From positions 1 to 64,000 of the forward strand of contig JASJCL010000007.1 in assembly GCA_030066015.1 (NCBI GenBank): DNA of 64,000 nucleotides. Reading direction: 5' to 3'. Below, piece after piece: positions 46,324-55,210 of the stretch (its first letter is position 1; every line of letters begins with the position of its first letter). The notes beneath the pieces are model-generated. The model was not told the origin of the DNA. It was given only the letters and a program-made list of their open reading frames with translations, and did not search any database. Origin of the DNA: Desulfosarcinaceae bacterium (GTDB taxonomy: Bacteria; Desulfobacterota; Desulfobacteria; Desulfobacterales; Desulfosarcinaceae). The translations under genes and the position numbers were made by a program.

Positions 46324-47751
46324 TTACCGAAATAAGAACTTGTAGAGCCACCGGTGTATGGAACGCCCGTAAGGTGGCCATGCCAGAAAACTCGTATTGA
46401 TACGGCCCGTTTCAAATATCGATCGTGCCTTCGAGAAGGTGAGAAAGCCTTCTTTACCGTGATATTCACCCATTCCGGATTGACCAATCCCTCCAAATGG
46501 CATGTCATCCACGACCACATGCCTTAGCGTGTCGTTGATGCACACACCGCCTGAGCGTGTGTGATTGATGAGGTGCTTTATTTTCTTCCGGTCTTCTTCA
46601 AAATAATATAAGGCCAATGGATACGGATGATTGTTTATGTAGTTTATTGCCTCGGATATCTTTTGATATGTGATAATCGGCAAAATGGGCCCAAAGATCT
46701 CCTCTTGCATGACCATCATGGTTTCACTGGGATTTAACACCAGCCATACCGGCATTTTAAGGCAGCCCGAAAAGTTTTCCTCGGCTGGGTTGATTTCAAG
46801 AAGTTGTGCCCCTTGGCTGCGGGCATCATCAAGATACCCGCAGATTCGGTTGAACTGTCGAGAGTTTACAATGGCTGAATAGTCCGGATTTGTTGCCATC
46901 GTTGGATACATACGGGATACAGCTGATGAGAAATGATTCACAAATGCGTTAAGATGATGTTGTGGACATAATACATAGTCGGGCGCAATGCAGGTTTGCC
47001 CGGCATTGAGACACTTACCGAAGGCGATACGTTCAGCGGCAATTTTGATGGGGTAATCGGGGCCGATCAAAGCCGGTGACTTCCCGCCAAGTTCCAGGGT
47101 CACTGGCGTTAGGTTTTTAGCTGCGGCCCGCATAACGCTACGGCCGACGGAAGTAGATCCCGTAAAGAGCAAGTGGTCGAAGGGGAGTTCGGAGAAGGCT
47201 ACGGCGACATCGGACTCTCCAATCACGACCGTCACATGATCCGCACTAAAGATCTCAGCCAACATTTCTTTTAATGCCCAAGCGGTATTCAGGGTGAATT
47301 CGCTGGCCTTAATCATGGTCCGGTTACCTGCAGACAGTGATCCCGTTAATGGTCCGAGGGTCAAATAAACAGGATAGTTCCACGGAGAGATGACGCCAAC
47401 GACCCCCAATGGCTGGTAAATCACCCGAGCCCTCGCTGGTTGGAGGATCATGCCGACCCTGCGAGCTGATGGTCGCATCCACCGGTCCAGATGACGGATA
47501 GCATACCGAATCCCTTGAAGGCTGGGATAAATTTCCGCCAACAGCGTTTCGTCCTGACTGCGACCGTTGAAATCTGTATTAACCGCATCGATCAGGCGAG
47601 TTCGGTATTTTTGTATGGCTGATGACAATCTTCTAAGATGCCGCTTTCGACGCTTGGCAGACGGCAAACGGTCGTTCTTAAACGCCTTTTGCTGGCAGTT
47701 AAATAAATGCTGCAATGATTCCAATGATGTATTTGCTCTGTCTGAAGTCAT
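46324..47751 (-). CDS. Aldehyde dehydrogenase (coniferyl-aldehyde-dehydrogenase-like)
   Basis: A 475-residue NAD(P)+-dependent enzyme. It has ISPWNYPVYLTLGPLTGSLS, LLFTGSTSVGRSV, the catalytic-Glu region VTLELGGKSPALI and the active-site Cys in FGKCLNAGQTCIAP. It ends with MGEYHGKEGFLTFSKARSIF. The first about 50 residues (QKAFKNDRLPSAKRRKRHLR) and the tail are close to the CALDH group that oxidises long-chain or aromatic aldehydes. The ATG at 47751 follows AAAGGTG. There is no operon partner; the decayed ligase gene lies upstream. Confidence 0.9.
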   Translation of the reverse strand: MTSDRANTSLESLQHLFNCQQKAFKNDRLPSAKRRKRHLRRLSSAIQKYRTRLIDAVNTDFNGRSQDETLLAEIYPSLQGIRYAIRHLDRWMRPSARRVGMILQPARARVIYQPLGVVGVISPWNYPVYLTLGPLTGSLSAGNRTMIKASEFTLNTAWALKEMLAEIFSADHVTVVIGESDVAVAFSELPFDHLLFTGSTSVGRSVMRAAAKNLTPVTLELGGKSPALIGPDYPIKIAAERIAFGKCLNAGQTCIAPDYVLCPQHHLNAFVNHFSSAVSRMYPTMATNPDYSAIVNSRQFNRICGYLDDARSQGAQLLEINPAEENFSGCLKMPVWLVLNPSETMMVMQEEIFGPILPIITYQKISEAINYINNHPYPLALYYFEEDRKKIKHLINHTRSGGVCINDTLRHVVVDDMPFGGIGQSGMGEYHGKEGFLTFSKARSIFETGRINTSFLAWPPYGRSIHRWLYKFLFR

Positions 47752-47870
47752 GGTCAGCGACACCTTTAATTATAAGCGATCAATGTGACGCGGTACGCGC
47801 AGAAAAATCAAATCGTTCAACGGTAACACTGAGCATTGAATTCACCCGACCGGATTGATTTCTTGCATAT

Positions 47871-48395
47871 CTATCTGAAGCTTACTTCGCAGTGGTGAAT
47901 TACAAGAATGCACAACGTCTGTGAGACCATGTCAGCATGGGCTTGGAAAAAACGAGAAGATCTCAGTCCGAGGGCGTCATCCTCTAATAATCCAGAAAGT
48001 TCAACCCGTATCCAGACCGATAGGTGCCTCCAAGCTGATTGTCGGGCGATATTTCCCCGAACGCGCATCACGGGGATCTGAACGATCTGATACTGTCGGA
48101 CCTAATGTATAGTGTAAAGTGCCGTTTGCAATGCCATCGGCGGAATTTTTTCATAGCCACCTTGAGGGCGTCTAAAATAAAAAACATCCTTGGCTCGACC
48201 CTGTAAGGGCAGCAGCGTAGGAAGAGGCGATCCGCCTGGACAGCTTTGGCTGGAGAAGCTGATCATGTCCTCAATCTCGTATCGAATGATCGGTTGCAGG
48301 AAATTCACTAGATCTGTCAAAAAATCCTTTTCTCCGTATTGACCCACGCCACAATCATAGACATGTCCAATATTCGCCCGAATGGTGGCAGTAAT
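47871..48395 (-). pseudogene. C-terminal remnant of a PaaK/CapK-like acyl-CoA ligase
   Basis: One minus frame reads GVGQYGEKDFLTDLVNFLQP, IIRYEIEDMISFSSQSCPGG and LQGRAKDVFYFRRPQGGYE, which matches the adenylate-forming C-terminal part of phenylacetate-CoA ligase relatives. After ALYTIH a TAG (48102-48104) interrupts it, and the same frame continues VRQYQIVQIPVMRVRGNIA. The N-terminal domain is missing. The single nonsense codon and the truncation mark it as decayed. Confidence 0.65.
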
Positions 48396-48400
48396 AGTAG

Positions 48401-49201
48401 TTAAGCCGAAAAATATTGACCTGGCGTTTTACCGAGCGCTTTTTTAAACATCGATATGAATGCACTCGGACTGTCATATCCAAGATCGATAGCAACGGAT
48501 ATCACCGGTTCATTCAAAGCCAACCGCCTGAGTGATTCAAGAATCCGGATTTGCTGTCGCCACTGCCCGAAGCTCATCCCAACTTCTGAATGAAAAAGTC
48601 GCGTCAAGGTCCGCCGCGTTGCACCCACCTGTTTCCCCCACTGGTTAAGAGTTCTTTTATCCCCTGGATTTTCGGATAGTCCCCGATAGATTTTATATAG
48701 GCGGGGCTCCTTCGGGATTGCCAGACTCAACGGCTTTACATCCAAATGCTGAATTTGATCTAAGATAACACGCATGATGCGTTCTTCTGGACTGTCCAAT
48801 GGGTAATCTATCGGCATGTTGACTGCGTATAAAATTAGTTCTCTCAATAAAGGCGAGACACTGACCACACAACACTGCTTGGGTGTTCTATCGCAATACG
48901 CAGGGTCAATGTATACCGTCCGCATTGATAAATTTCCGGACGCTTTGATTTGGTGCTGCGTTTGAGCCGGTATCCACACAGCACGAAGTGGTGGAACCAC
49001 CCAAATGCCCGAATCTGTGGTTACGGTCATGACCCCAGTAGGCGCATATAGTAGTTGCGATCGAGTATGCTGATGTGACGCGATCAGATGCCCCGAGGGG
49101 AATTCTTTTGCCAATCCCACAACAGGGCGCAGGGCGTTCATAATTTCTTGAGGGTCAGAACCCACCGTCTTTGTCTCATTTTCGATATTTCTTGTCCTCA
49201 T
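48401..49201 (-). CDS. AraC-family regulator with cupin sensor
   Basis: A 266-residue regulator. The N-terminal cupin (SGHLIASHQHTRSQLLYAPT; PPLRAVWIPAQTQHQIKASG) is followed by a C-terminal AraC domain with two helix-turn-helix parts (GATRRTLTRLFHSEVGMSFG; PVISVAIDLGYDSPSAFISM). The start at 49201 is the first ATG of the frame, without a clear ribosome site. It is transcribed divergently from the MFS gene only 72 nt away, a classic arrangement for a regulator of an exporter. Confidence 0.9.
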   Translation of the reverse strand: MRTRNIENETKTVGSDPQEIMNALRPVVGLAKEFPSGHLIASHQHTRSQLLYAPTGVMTVTTDSGIWVVPPLRAVWIPAQTQHQIKASGNLSMRTVYIDPAYCDRTPKQCCVVSVSPLLRELILYAVNMPIDYPLDSPEERIMRVILDQIQHLDVKPLSLAIPKEPRLYKIYRGLSENPGDKRTLNQWGKQVGATRRTLTRLFHSEVGMSFGQWRQQIRILESLRRLALNEPVISVAIDLGYDSPSAFISMFKKALGKTPGQYFSA

Positions 49202-49273
49202 AACGCAAGATATAGCCAAATTTTTGCAGTATCGTCAATAAAGCACTGAAATAAAGCGACTTTGGATGATGCC

Positions 49274-50446
49274 ATGAAGATCAGATCCATTTGGATATTA
49301 TCTGCTGGGCACCTGATAACGGATGTTAACCAGGGCGCCCTGCCAGCCATGCTGCCATTTTTTATCTCTGCTTATGATCTTTCTTATACTGCCGCGGCAG
49401 GCATCGTGTTTGCCGCCAATTTAGCATCGAGTATTGTCCAGCCGTTATTCGGCTATACGGCCGACCGTTTTTCATCGCCATGGATGCTGTCCATCGGCTT
49501 AATCCTGGCAGGGGGTGGTATTGGCCTGACAGGGCTTTGTGAAAACTACCAGTTGATACTGGTGCTGGCGGTTACCAGCGGCATTGGCATCGCAGCTTAT
49601 CATCCTGAAGCCGCACGCTTGGTCAATTATGAAGCGGGAAACCAAAAAAATGCCGCCATGAGCATTTTTGGTGTTGGCGGGACCATTGGTTTCGCAATCG
49701 GTCCTTTTCTGATCACAACGGCACTTATTCACTGGAATTTGAATGGTACGATTATCCTCATTTTGCCGGTTTCAGTCATGGCAATACTCTTGACAATACA
49801 ATATCCGAAATTGCAGTCAATTAGCCGAAAACACCAACTCAGGAACTATGGTTCTTCAGGACAGGCAGTAAACGATGATTGGTGGGCATTTATACGGTTG
49901 ACATTCGTTATCATCGGGCGGTCCATCATTTTTTATGGCCTAAACACTTTTATACCGATTTACTGGATCACCTATTTGCACCAATCAAAAATGATGGGAT
50001 CAATTGCGCTCACGACCTTTGCCGCATCGGGGATAATTGGTAATCTGATTGGCGGGAGCCTTGCGGATAAATACGGACCTAAAAAGGTCCTCTTATTAGG
50101 ATTTTCAGGATTGGCAGTACTTTTGCCGATCTTCTGTCTGGTGAATAGCGCCCTGATCTCCTTACTCCTTATGCTTCCCATCGGGTTGATTCTATACGCG
50201 TCATATAGTCCGTCCATTGTCCTGGGGCAAAATTACCTTCCAAATCGAATCGGATTATCTTCTGGTATCACCCTGGGTGTTGCCATTTCCATTGGGGGAG
50301 CAGCCACTCCAATAATTGGTAAAATTGCTGACATTTATGGCGTATGGTCCGGAATCGCTACGACTGCGTGTTTACCCATGCTGGTCTTATTATTGGCTAC
50401 GCGTCTGCCAAACCCTCAATTGGATGGCATCTCAAAAACAACGTAA
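49274..50446 (+). CDS. MFS transporter of the fosmidomycin-resistance (Fsr) type
   Basis: A 390-residue protein with 12 predicted transmembrane helices. The N-terminal Fsr-like segments are GHLITDVNQGALPAMLPFFI and GIAAYHPEAARLVNY. The C-terminal half begins near FIRLTFVIIGRSIIFYGLNT. It would export small molecules, probably under the divergent AraC regulator. The ATG at 49274 has a poor ribosome site. Its last few codons overlap an IS5 transposase remnant on the other strand, so the natural C-terminus may have been replaced. Confidence 0.9.
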   Translation: MKIRSIWILSAGHLITDVNQGALPAMLPFFISAYDLSYTAAAGIVFAANLASSIVQPLFGYTADRFSSPWMLSIGLILAGGGIGLTGLCENYQLILVLAVTSGIGIAAYHPEAARLVNYEAGNQKNAAMSIFGVGGTIGFAIGPFLITTALIHWNLNGTIILILPVSVMAILLTIQYPKLQSISRKHQLRNYGSSGQAVNDDWWAFIRLTFVIIGRSIIFYGLNTFIPIYWITYLHQSKMMGSIALTTFAASGIIGNLIGGSLADKYGPKKVLLLGFSGLAVLLPIFCLVNSALISLLLMLPIGLILYASYSPSIVLGQNYLPNRIGLSSGITLGVAISIGGAATPIIGKIADIYGVWSGIATTACLPMLVLLLATRLPNPQLDGISKTT

Positions 50447-50630
50447 CAGGATAACGATATATCCAAGCTGGACCATGCCGAGATAGTTCTCAGCAGGATA
50501 TTCCCAACGGGTAACAATTCTTCTGAAATTGTGAAGCCAAGCGAACAGACGCCCTACTTTCCGCCTCCGCCGGCAGCGTCTCAATACCCAACCATCCTGT
50601 TTTTTTGCGCCAACCGCTACAAACTCGCAT
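50432..50630 (-). mobile_element. IS5-family transposase C-terminal remnant
   Basis: The minus strand encodes WVLRRCRRRRKVGRLFAWLH, then NFRRIVTRWEYPAENYLGMV and QLGYIVILLRCF with a stop at 50432-50434. This is the DDE-end signature of IS5-group transposases (R-x7-R-x-FAWL, then YEY-x-AENFLG). The remainder of the element is gone. It overlaps the 3' end of the MFS gene by 15 nt. Confidence 0.8.
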
Positions 50631-50739
50631 AGGTCTGGAATAGCTCACACTAGCGACAATGGTACCCCACCACCACCTTTTTTACTTCTCCGCGAAAGGG
50701 GCTTGGTTGATGATGGTAATGGTCACTGAGATATGGATG

Positions 50740-52185
50740 TCATTTCTGATGCTTGCCTGAATACTGTATTAGCCTGGGTTGGATTGACTTGCCAATCAAT
50801 AGTAACCAGACGGGCACATACTGGAGCCATACCACCCAATGATCAAAAACATCTGTTTCCTGCCGTGCTTCGAAGTAGCATCGCATGTAATAGATCGGTA
50901 ACAGGGCGGTCAGAAGAAGCAATGAAAGGTTAATGCGCAGTGCTAAGAATGGTAGCAGCCACAAGAAATACCATGGAAACTGGGTAGGGCTGAGAAAAAA
51001 CAACACGGCGGTGGGTAATAGAAACCTTCCAGCCAATTCCGTGTCATCAACATGCGCTTTTCGAATCGTAAAAAAGATGACGACGACCAAAAAGCAAACG
51101 ACCGCTGAACGTGCCAATAGGTGGATAAAAATGGGGTCATTGGAAATGGTTGCGACCTGGCGGATGCCCCAGAACAGCGCCATGTACAAAGCGTCGTTCA
51201 TCTGCCAGTAGGATGCATAAGCTGAAAGCCCGGAGAATTCACCGAAACCGCTATATACCATCGGAAAAAACAAGATCCCAAATATGGCAGTAAAAACGAA
51301 AAGCCCCAAAAACATGCGTTGGGTTTGGCACCAGAGAGGTCGCAGTACAATCGGAAGCAGCAGGGCCGGCCATATTTTGATACCCGACGCAATGCCGAGA
51401 ACGCCTGATGCGAGCATATAGCGTTGTCGACTGGTAAATAGAAATGCGGCAAGCAAAAATGGGAAAAGCAGTATATCCATATGTCCCGAATTATAGACCT
51501 CCTTAATCAGCAGCGGATTCCACCAATAGACAACCAGGCCTTTCATCGGGAAATTGAATGTATGCAGTACGTAAAATAGAAGCATTAGCGTCGCAACATC
51601 TATGACCAATAGAACCACCCGCCAGGCCCAAAGGCGCCATGGTGAAAGCTTATGTGCCAAGGCGAATGCGCCCTGAACTAAAGGCGGGTAAATGGTTCGC
51701 AGGTCGGGGTGATTGACGTGGGGAAGAATCGCTTCTGCCTCTTTTGCCAACCCTTTCAATTTCAGAGGTATAACCGCATCGGACGGCTCTATGAAAGCTT
51801 CTGGAGCGAATTGATAGGGATTGAAACCACTTGCTAGAACCGCTCCATCCCAGAGATATCGATAGTGATCATCCTCTAGGATGGGAGGGGTAAGGAACAT
51901 CAGAAGACGGGCGATCAAGCCGATGCCCAAGATCCATATGCACAACCACCTATTTCGCAACCAGCCAATCTTTGCAAGCGCTAATAGATAGGCCATTCCT
52001 GACATCGCCATGACCAACACAAAGGGCAAAATCGGTTGCTCTGGAGAGTTTAAGCCAAGATCCAAAGATGATGAGAGAAGGCAAACACCTCCCAGCCCAC
52101 TGACCAACGCCAGTCCTGCCAGTACCCACAGCAAACTGCTGGAACTGGCATTCGTTGCTTCAGTGCTCAATTCGAAAGCTTTCAA
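50740..52185 (-). CDS. GT-C-type integral membrane glycosyltransferase
   Basis: A 481-residue protein with about 11 transmembrane segments. The loop EDDHYRYLWDGAVLASGFNP has the acidic motif of GT-C mannosyl/arabinosyltransferases that use polyprenyl-phosphate sugars (DUF2029/GT87 type). TIYPPLVQGAFALAH and PTQFPWYFLWLLPFLALRIN are further family-like segments. The start is unclear: a TTG at 52185 is the only upstream initiator in frame and its ribosome site is weak. It is isolated between an IS5 remnant and the rhodanese gene. Confidence 0.8.
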   Translation of the reverse strand: MKAFELSTEATNASSSSLLWVLAGLALVSGLGGVCLLSSSLDLGLNSPEQPILPFVLVMAMSGMAYLLALAKIGWLRNRWLCIWILGIGLIARLLMFLTPPILEDDHYRYLWDGAVLASGFNPYQFAPEAFIEPSDAVIPLKLKGLAKEAEAILPHVNHPDLRTIYPPLVQGAFALAHKLSPWRLWAWRVVLLVIDVATLMLLFYVLHTFNFPMKGLVVYWWNPLLIKEVYNSGHMDILLFPFLLAAFLFTSRQRYMLASGVLGIASGIKIWPALLLPIVLRPLWCQTQRMFLGLFVFTAIFGILFFPMVYSGFGEFSGLSAYASYWQMNDALYMALFWGIRQVATISNDPIFIHLLARSAVVCFLVVVIFFTIRKAHVDDTELAGRFLLPTAVLFFLSPTQFPWYFLWLLPFLALRINLSLLLLTALLPIYYMRCYFEARQETDVFDHWVVWLQYVPVWLLLIGKSIQPRLIQYSGKHQK

Positions 52186-52454
52186 AGTCTTACAGTGCCT
52201 GCAGGCGGCTGATGCCGGTGGGTGAAAACAGGAAAGTTTACATCAGATCTGACGCATCACTGGGAAAAGTGCGCGTTACACGGTTTTGCGCTGAATCCAT
52301 AGGCGCATTGACCTTTTGCGCTGTCCCATTATCGGTATAGCAACTGTGGTTCAATTTCAACAACCGGTCGGTTCGATCCAGTTTCGATCACGGTATCGAA
52401 TGGCTGGAGGATGTCCCCCCTCGGTTGCTGCTGATCCGTCAGTAGTGGGTCAGC

Positions 52455-52509
52455 CGAAAATAAAATGCCACCGGAACAGGGCGTTGGGTCGAAGTCCTTT
52501 TCCGGTGGC
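52455..52509 (-). terminator. Rho-independent-type terminator of the selenoprotein gene
   Basis: GCCACCGGAA (52467-52476) and TTCCGGTGGC (52500-52509) form a perfect 10-bp stem with a 23-nt loop. In minus orientation they are followed by ATTTTATTTT. It starts 37 nt after the TGA at 52546, supporting a complete gene that is read to that stop. Confidence 0.7.
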
Positions 52510-52545
52510 AAGAAGGTGCAATCCGATGACGGCACCCTCTGGTGG

Positions 52546-52965
52546 TCAGGGAGCGGGTCTCATGGGATATCCTTTGGCTTCCCAGGCGGAAACGCCGCCT
52601 TTCAGCGCCTTTACGTTGCTATAACCTTTTGCCGCATATGTCTCTGCCAAACTGGCAGAAGTACCCTCGTTGGGTCATGCTCAGTAAAAGATTATCTCCT
52701 GCGTTTTCGGCAAGGTCGCAAGTTTGGATTCGAATTCACTGCGGAGCAGCGCCCCTTCGAACAACATGGTTTTGCATTTATCATCCGCGTATGAGCAGAC
52801 CAAAAGGGCCTCCCCGGCTTCGCTCTTTTTCATCGCTTCATCCGGGTTGATGCGATTCGTCTCGGCAACGGCCTTGGTGCTGCTCGCCATCAAGGGGCTG
52901 TACAACCCCACCGTGACAAGGAGCGAGAGCACAATTGCCAAAACGACCCATTTTGTTTTAGCCAT
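52546..52965 (-). CDS. Exported rhodanese-domain protein, probable selenoprotein with two UGA (Sec) codons
   Basis: Read with UGA as selenocysteine (U), the gene gives 139 residues. A signal or anchor (WVVLAIVLSLLVTVGLYSPL) is followed by a rhodanese domain from RINPDEAMKKSEAGEALLV to GYSNVKALKGGVSAWEAKGY. The active-site part reads EIIFY-U95-A-U97-PNEGTSASLA. Close rhodanese relatives have Y-C-x-C-P-N-E there, so both UGAs sit exactly on cysteine positions. The frame is intact on both sides, GGGAG precedes the ATG at 52965, and a terminator follows the final TGA. A perfect hairpin lies 16 nt after the second UGA. Without Sec insertion the product would end at residue 94 and lose its active site. 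Confidence 0.85.
52643..52659 (-). promoter_or_regulatory. Bacterial SECIS-like hairpin
   Basis: In the mRNA, UCUGCCA-GUU-UGGCAGA forms a perfect 7-bp stem with a 3-nt loop that starts GU. The loop G is the 23rd nucleotide after the second UGA and the 29th after the first. Bacterial SECIS elements recognised by SelB lie inside the coding region about this far from the UGA and carry a G/U at the loop start. The match supports Sec insertion. Confidence 0.7.
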
Positions 52966-53475
52966 AATCTTCTCCCTTCTGTTGTGTGATTGTAACGGCG
53001 CAATCCCATCAGACGCCCAATAGAAACCATTATCCAAATAATATTAAATCTATATGGGTGCAATGCAACCACCGGGCGGTCCTGATGGTTCGATTTCACT
53101 GTTGGTGGCGACCATGGGTCAACGGACAACGGTGGTGTCACGGCAGGTCGAAATTGGTGTATATCAGACACCTTACCAATTATCTGAAACAATAGCGGCC
53201 TCATTGCACATGACGTGGCGGTGGGAATAAACAATATTTTTATGCACATGTGTCACGATCCGGCCAGGGTGGCCATGATCGCCCATCATTCGGGCTACAC
53301 GATACCTAGCTCGGCGGTGGATCTGAGGTGGACCCATCACATGGATGATCTGGTGGGGGTGATCAGCTATAAGAAGTTCCATCGCCTCCAAATCTGCACT
53401 GTCGGCCGCATCTTCTTGATTGGCGCCAAATCCCATTGTATCTGACCACCCATTGCATCTATACTGTCCACCACG
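52966..53475. other. Intergenic region between the selenoprotein and 53476 genes
   Basis: About 510 nt. It holds divergent promoters. Frames of 76-87 codons on both strands around 53173-53445 lack ribosome sites and recognisable motifs, so I do not call genes here. Confidence 0.45.
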
Positions 53476-54756
53476 ATGGATTGGTGGTGGATCATAAAAC
53501 TGTCCTGGGGTGCTATCGGTCTGGGCCTCACCTGCCTGCTGCTGATTGTGATGTGGCGCGCTCAGGGAATTATCGTCTGGAACCGCTCCCTACAAAAGGA
53601 ACTGAAATCCCTGGCCAAGGAGGCGAATACCGTTTCCTTGAACCGCAGAAACGGTATCCAGGTGATCCAGGATCGGTGCGATGAAATACTCTCCTCCCTG
53701 TCGCCCAGTCTCGGTGATCTGGATCAGCTGCGGGATTATGTTCGCGCCATCGCAGCCTGTTTTTCCCCGGACGCCAAACGCCCCGAACTCCAGGTTACGT
53801 TAGGGTATCTGATTAAGTGCTTGAACGACTCCCTGGTACGGTTTGACCTGATACTCCAGCGACCAGCATTGAATCGTATGAAATCGCTGAATATCAGAAC
53901 CATCCGCAATCTGTATCGGTGGTCTAATGGCGTGATGCAACATCCGACAATGAAGTGGTACGCAGACCATCGAATCCTGATCCGGAGAATCAGCCGCCTT
54001 CGCTTCGTTCTCCTTATCGATCCATTCTCCTGGATATTGTTATTGTCGCGAAAAGTTGTGGCCCTTTTGCTGATACGCTCATTGGTCTTGGATATCACCG
54101 TCTATCTGGGCAAGGTCGCCCTGAATGCCTACGATCAGAACCATGGCAGATCCGAGGATGCAGATGTTGGTGTCCTGGAAGAAACCCTGGAAGACCTTTC
54201 CCATGTGCAAATGCCACCGGCCATGGCGACCGACCCTGTATTGCTTGAAATACGCCAGGAGCTGGTTGGGTTTTCTACAGTGATGCTGTCCAACTTAACA
54301 TGGGAGAAATGGAAAAAGGCCGTTCTGAAAGCTGCAGACCATATCGCCCGGAAATATTTTCCCGAATCCGACACGCCGATGGAAGAGGCCGCTATCGGTC
54401 CGCTGCTTTATCGGACGCGGTCCTGGCTGGACACGCTGGGAAAGGGAGAGACAATTGCCATCGTTCGTTATGCATACCGCACACGCATTGAAACCTTGTT
54501 TCAGGCCAAGGATGTTTCCAATTTGATTCTCACGCCAAGAGTTCGCACTTTAATGCGGACCGCACTGGGTACGTATGGCTGGCTTAAATGGCCGCTGTTC
54601 ATCTACCGGCATGCCAAACGATTCTCCCTGCCCCGTATGGCCATTGATCTAGGGTGGTTTGCGGGCAAAAAGACGATCCTGGTTTTAATCCATGGCCGTA
54701 CATTTGACCATGTATGCCGGGAATTGGACTGGGTCTACAAGATTTCATCCAGGTGA
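53476..54756 (+). CDS. Uncharacterised membrane-anchored helical protein
   Basis: A 426-residue protein. One N-terminal transmembrane helix (GAIGLGLTCLLLIVMW) is followed by a mostly helical, charged domain. A second hydrophobic stretch lies near residue 180 (FVLLIDPFSWILLLSRKVVA). There are no enzyme motifs that I recognise. Codon use and length argue for a real gene. The ribosome site before the ATG at 53476 is weak. There are no close neighbours on the same strand. Confidence 0.65.
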   Translation: MDWWWIIKLSWGAIGLGLTCLLLIVMWRAQGIIVWNRSLQKELKSLAKEANTVSLNRRNGIQVIQDRCDEILSSLSPSLGDLDQLRDYVRAIAACFSPDAKRPELQVTLGYLIKCLNDSLVRFDLILQRPALNRMKSLNIRTIRNLYRWSNGVMQHPTMKWYADHRILIRRISRLRFVLLIDPFSWILLLSRKVVALLLIRSLVLDITVYLGKVALNAYDQNHGRSEDADVGVLEETLEDLSHVQMPPAMATDPVLLEIRQELVGFSTVMLSNLTWEKWKKAVLKAADHIARKYFPESDTPMEEAAIGPLLYRTRSWLDTLGKGETIAIVRYAYRTRIETLFQAKDVSNLILTPRVRTLMRTALGTYGWLKWPLFIYRHAKRFSLPRMAIDLGWFAGKKTILVLIHGRTFDHVCRELDWVYKISSR

Positions 54757-55210
54757 ATTGGACGGCGTCAAGCCGGCCGAATATGGCTGTTGAATCCCAG
54801 CAAGAGCGCTGCGCCAGTTCCCGACCCTATAGAATTAGCCCATGAGCAACCGTATCCCTCGCATAACAGCATGACACTTGTTACACTAGTGTAAGCGTCA
54901 TGTCTGTAACAGGTGACAATGTAACCGCATGACCGGTCGCCTTCCGGCACCATCCCCACATCGATCTACACAGGCATCCTGTCCCCGTCCCGAGCGTTCC
55001 GGCACTTTTCTCTCGAACGTGGCACACTATTTGTTCTTAATATGACATCACGTCTGGCAGCTTCCCCTGCTGCACCCTTATCCGGCGCATATGCACTGAT
55101 TAACAGACGCCCCATTGCAACGGTCCCGGCTCGACCCGGTGTCCGTTGGTGATCCTGTCGCGCCCGACCGTTGCTGCCGATATCGTATCACTACCGAGTA
55201 AGGAGGAGTC
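54757..55210. other. Regulatory-looking region upstream of the betaine transporter gene
   Basis: About 450 nt with no gene. TTACACTAGTGTAA at 54881-54894 is a perfect 14-bp palindrome, framed by ATGAC (54871) and GTCAT (54897). Related TGTAAC elements follow to 54930. GTGGCACACTATTTGTTC at 55019-55036 resembles a sigma-54 promoter (GG-N10-GT rather than GC). Both could control the BCCT operon. Confidence 0.4.

Noticed and set aside
48102-48104. In-frame TAG in the ligase remnant as a pyrrolysine codon
   Set aside because: The gene lacks its N-terminal half and the enzyme family does not use pyrrolysine; decay is the simpler reading.
53173-53445. Small genes on either strand upstream of the 53476 gene
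   Set aside because: No ribosome sites, no recognisable motif and competing frames on both strands.
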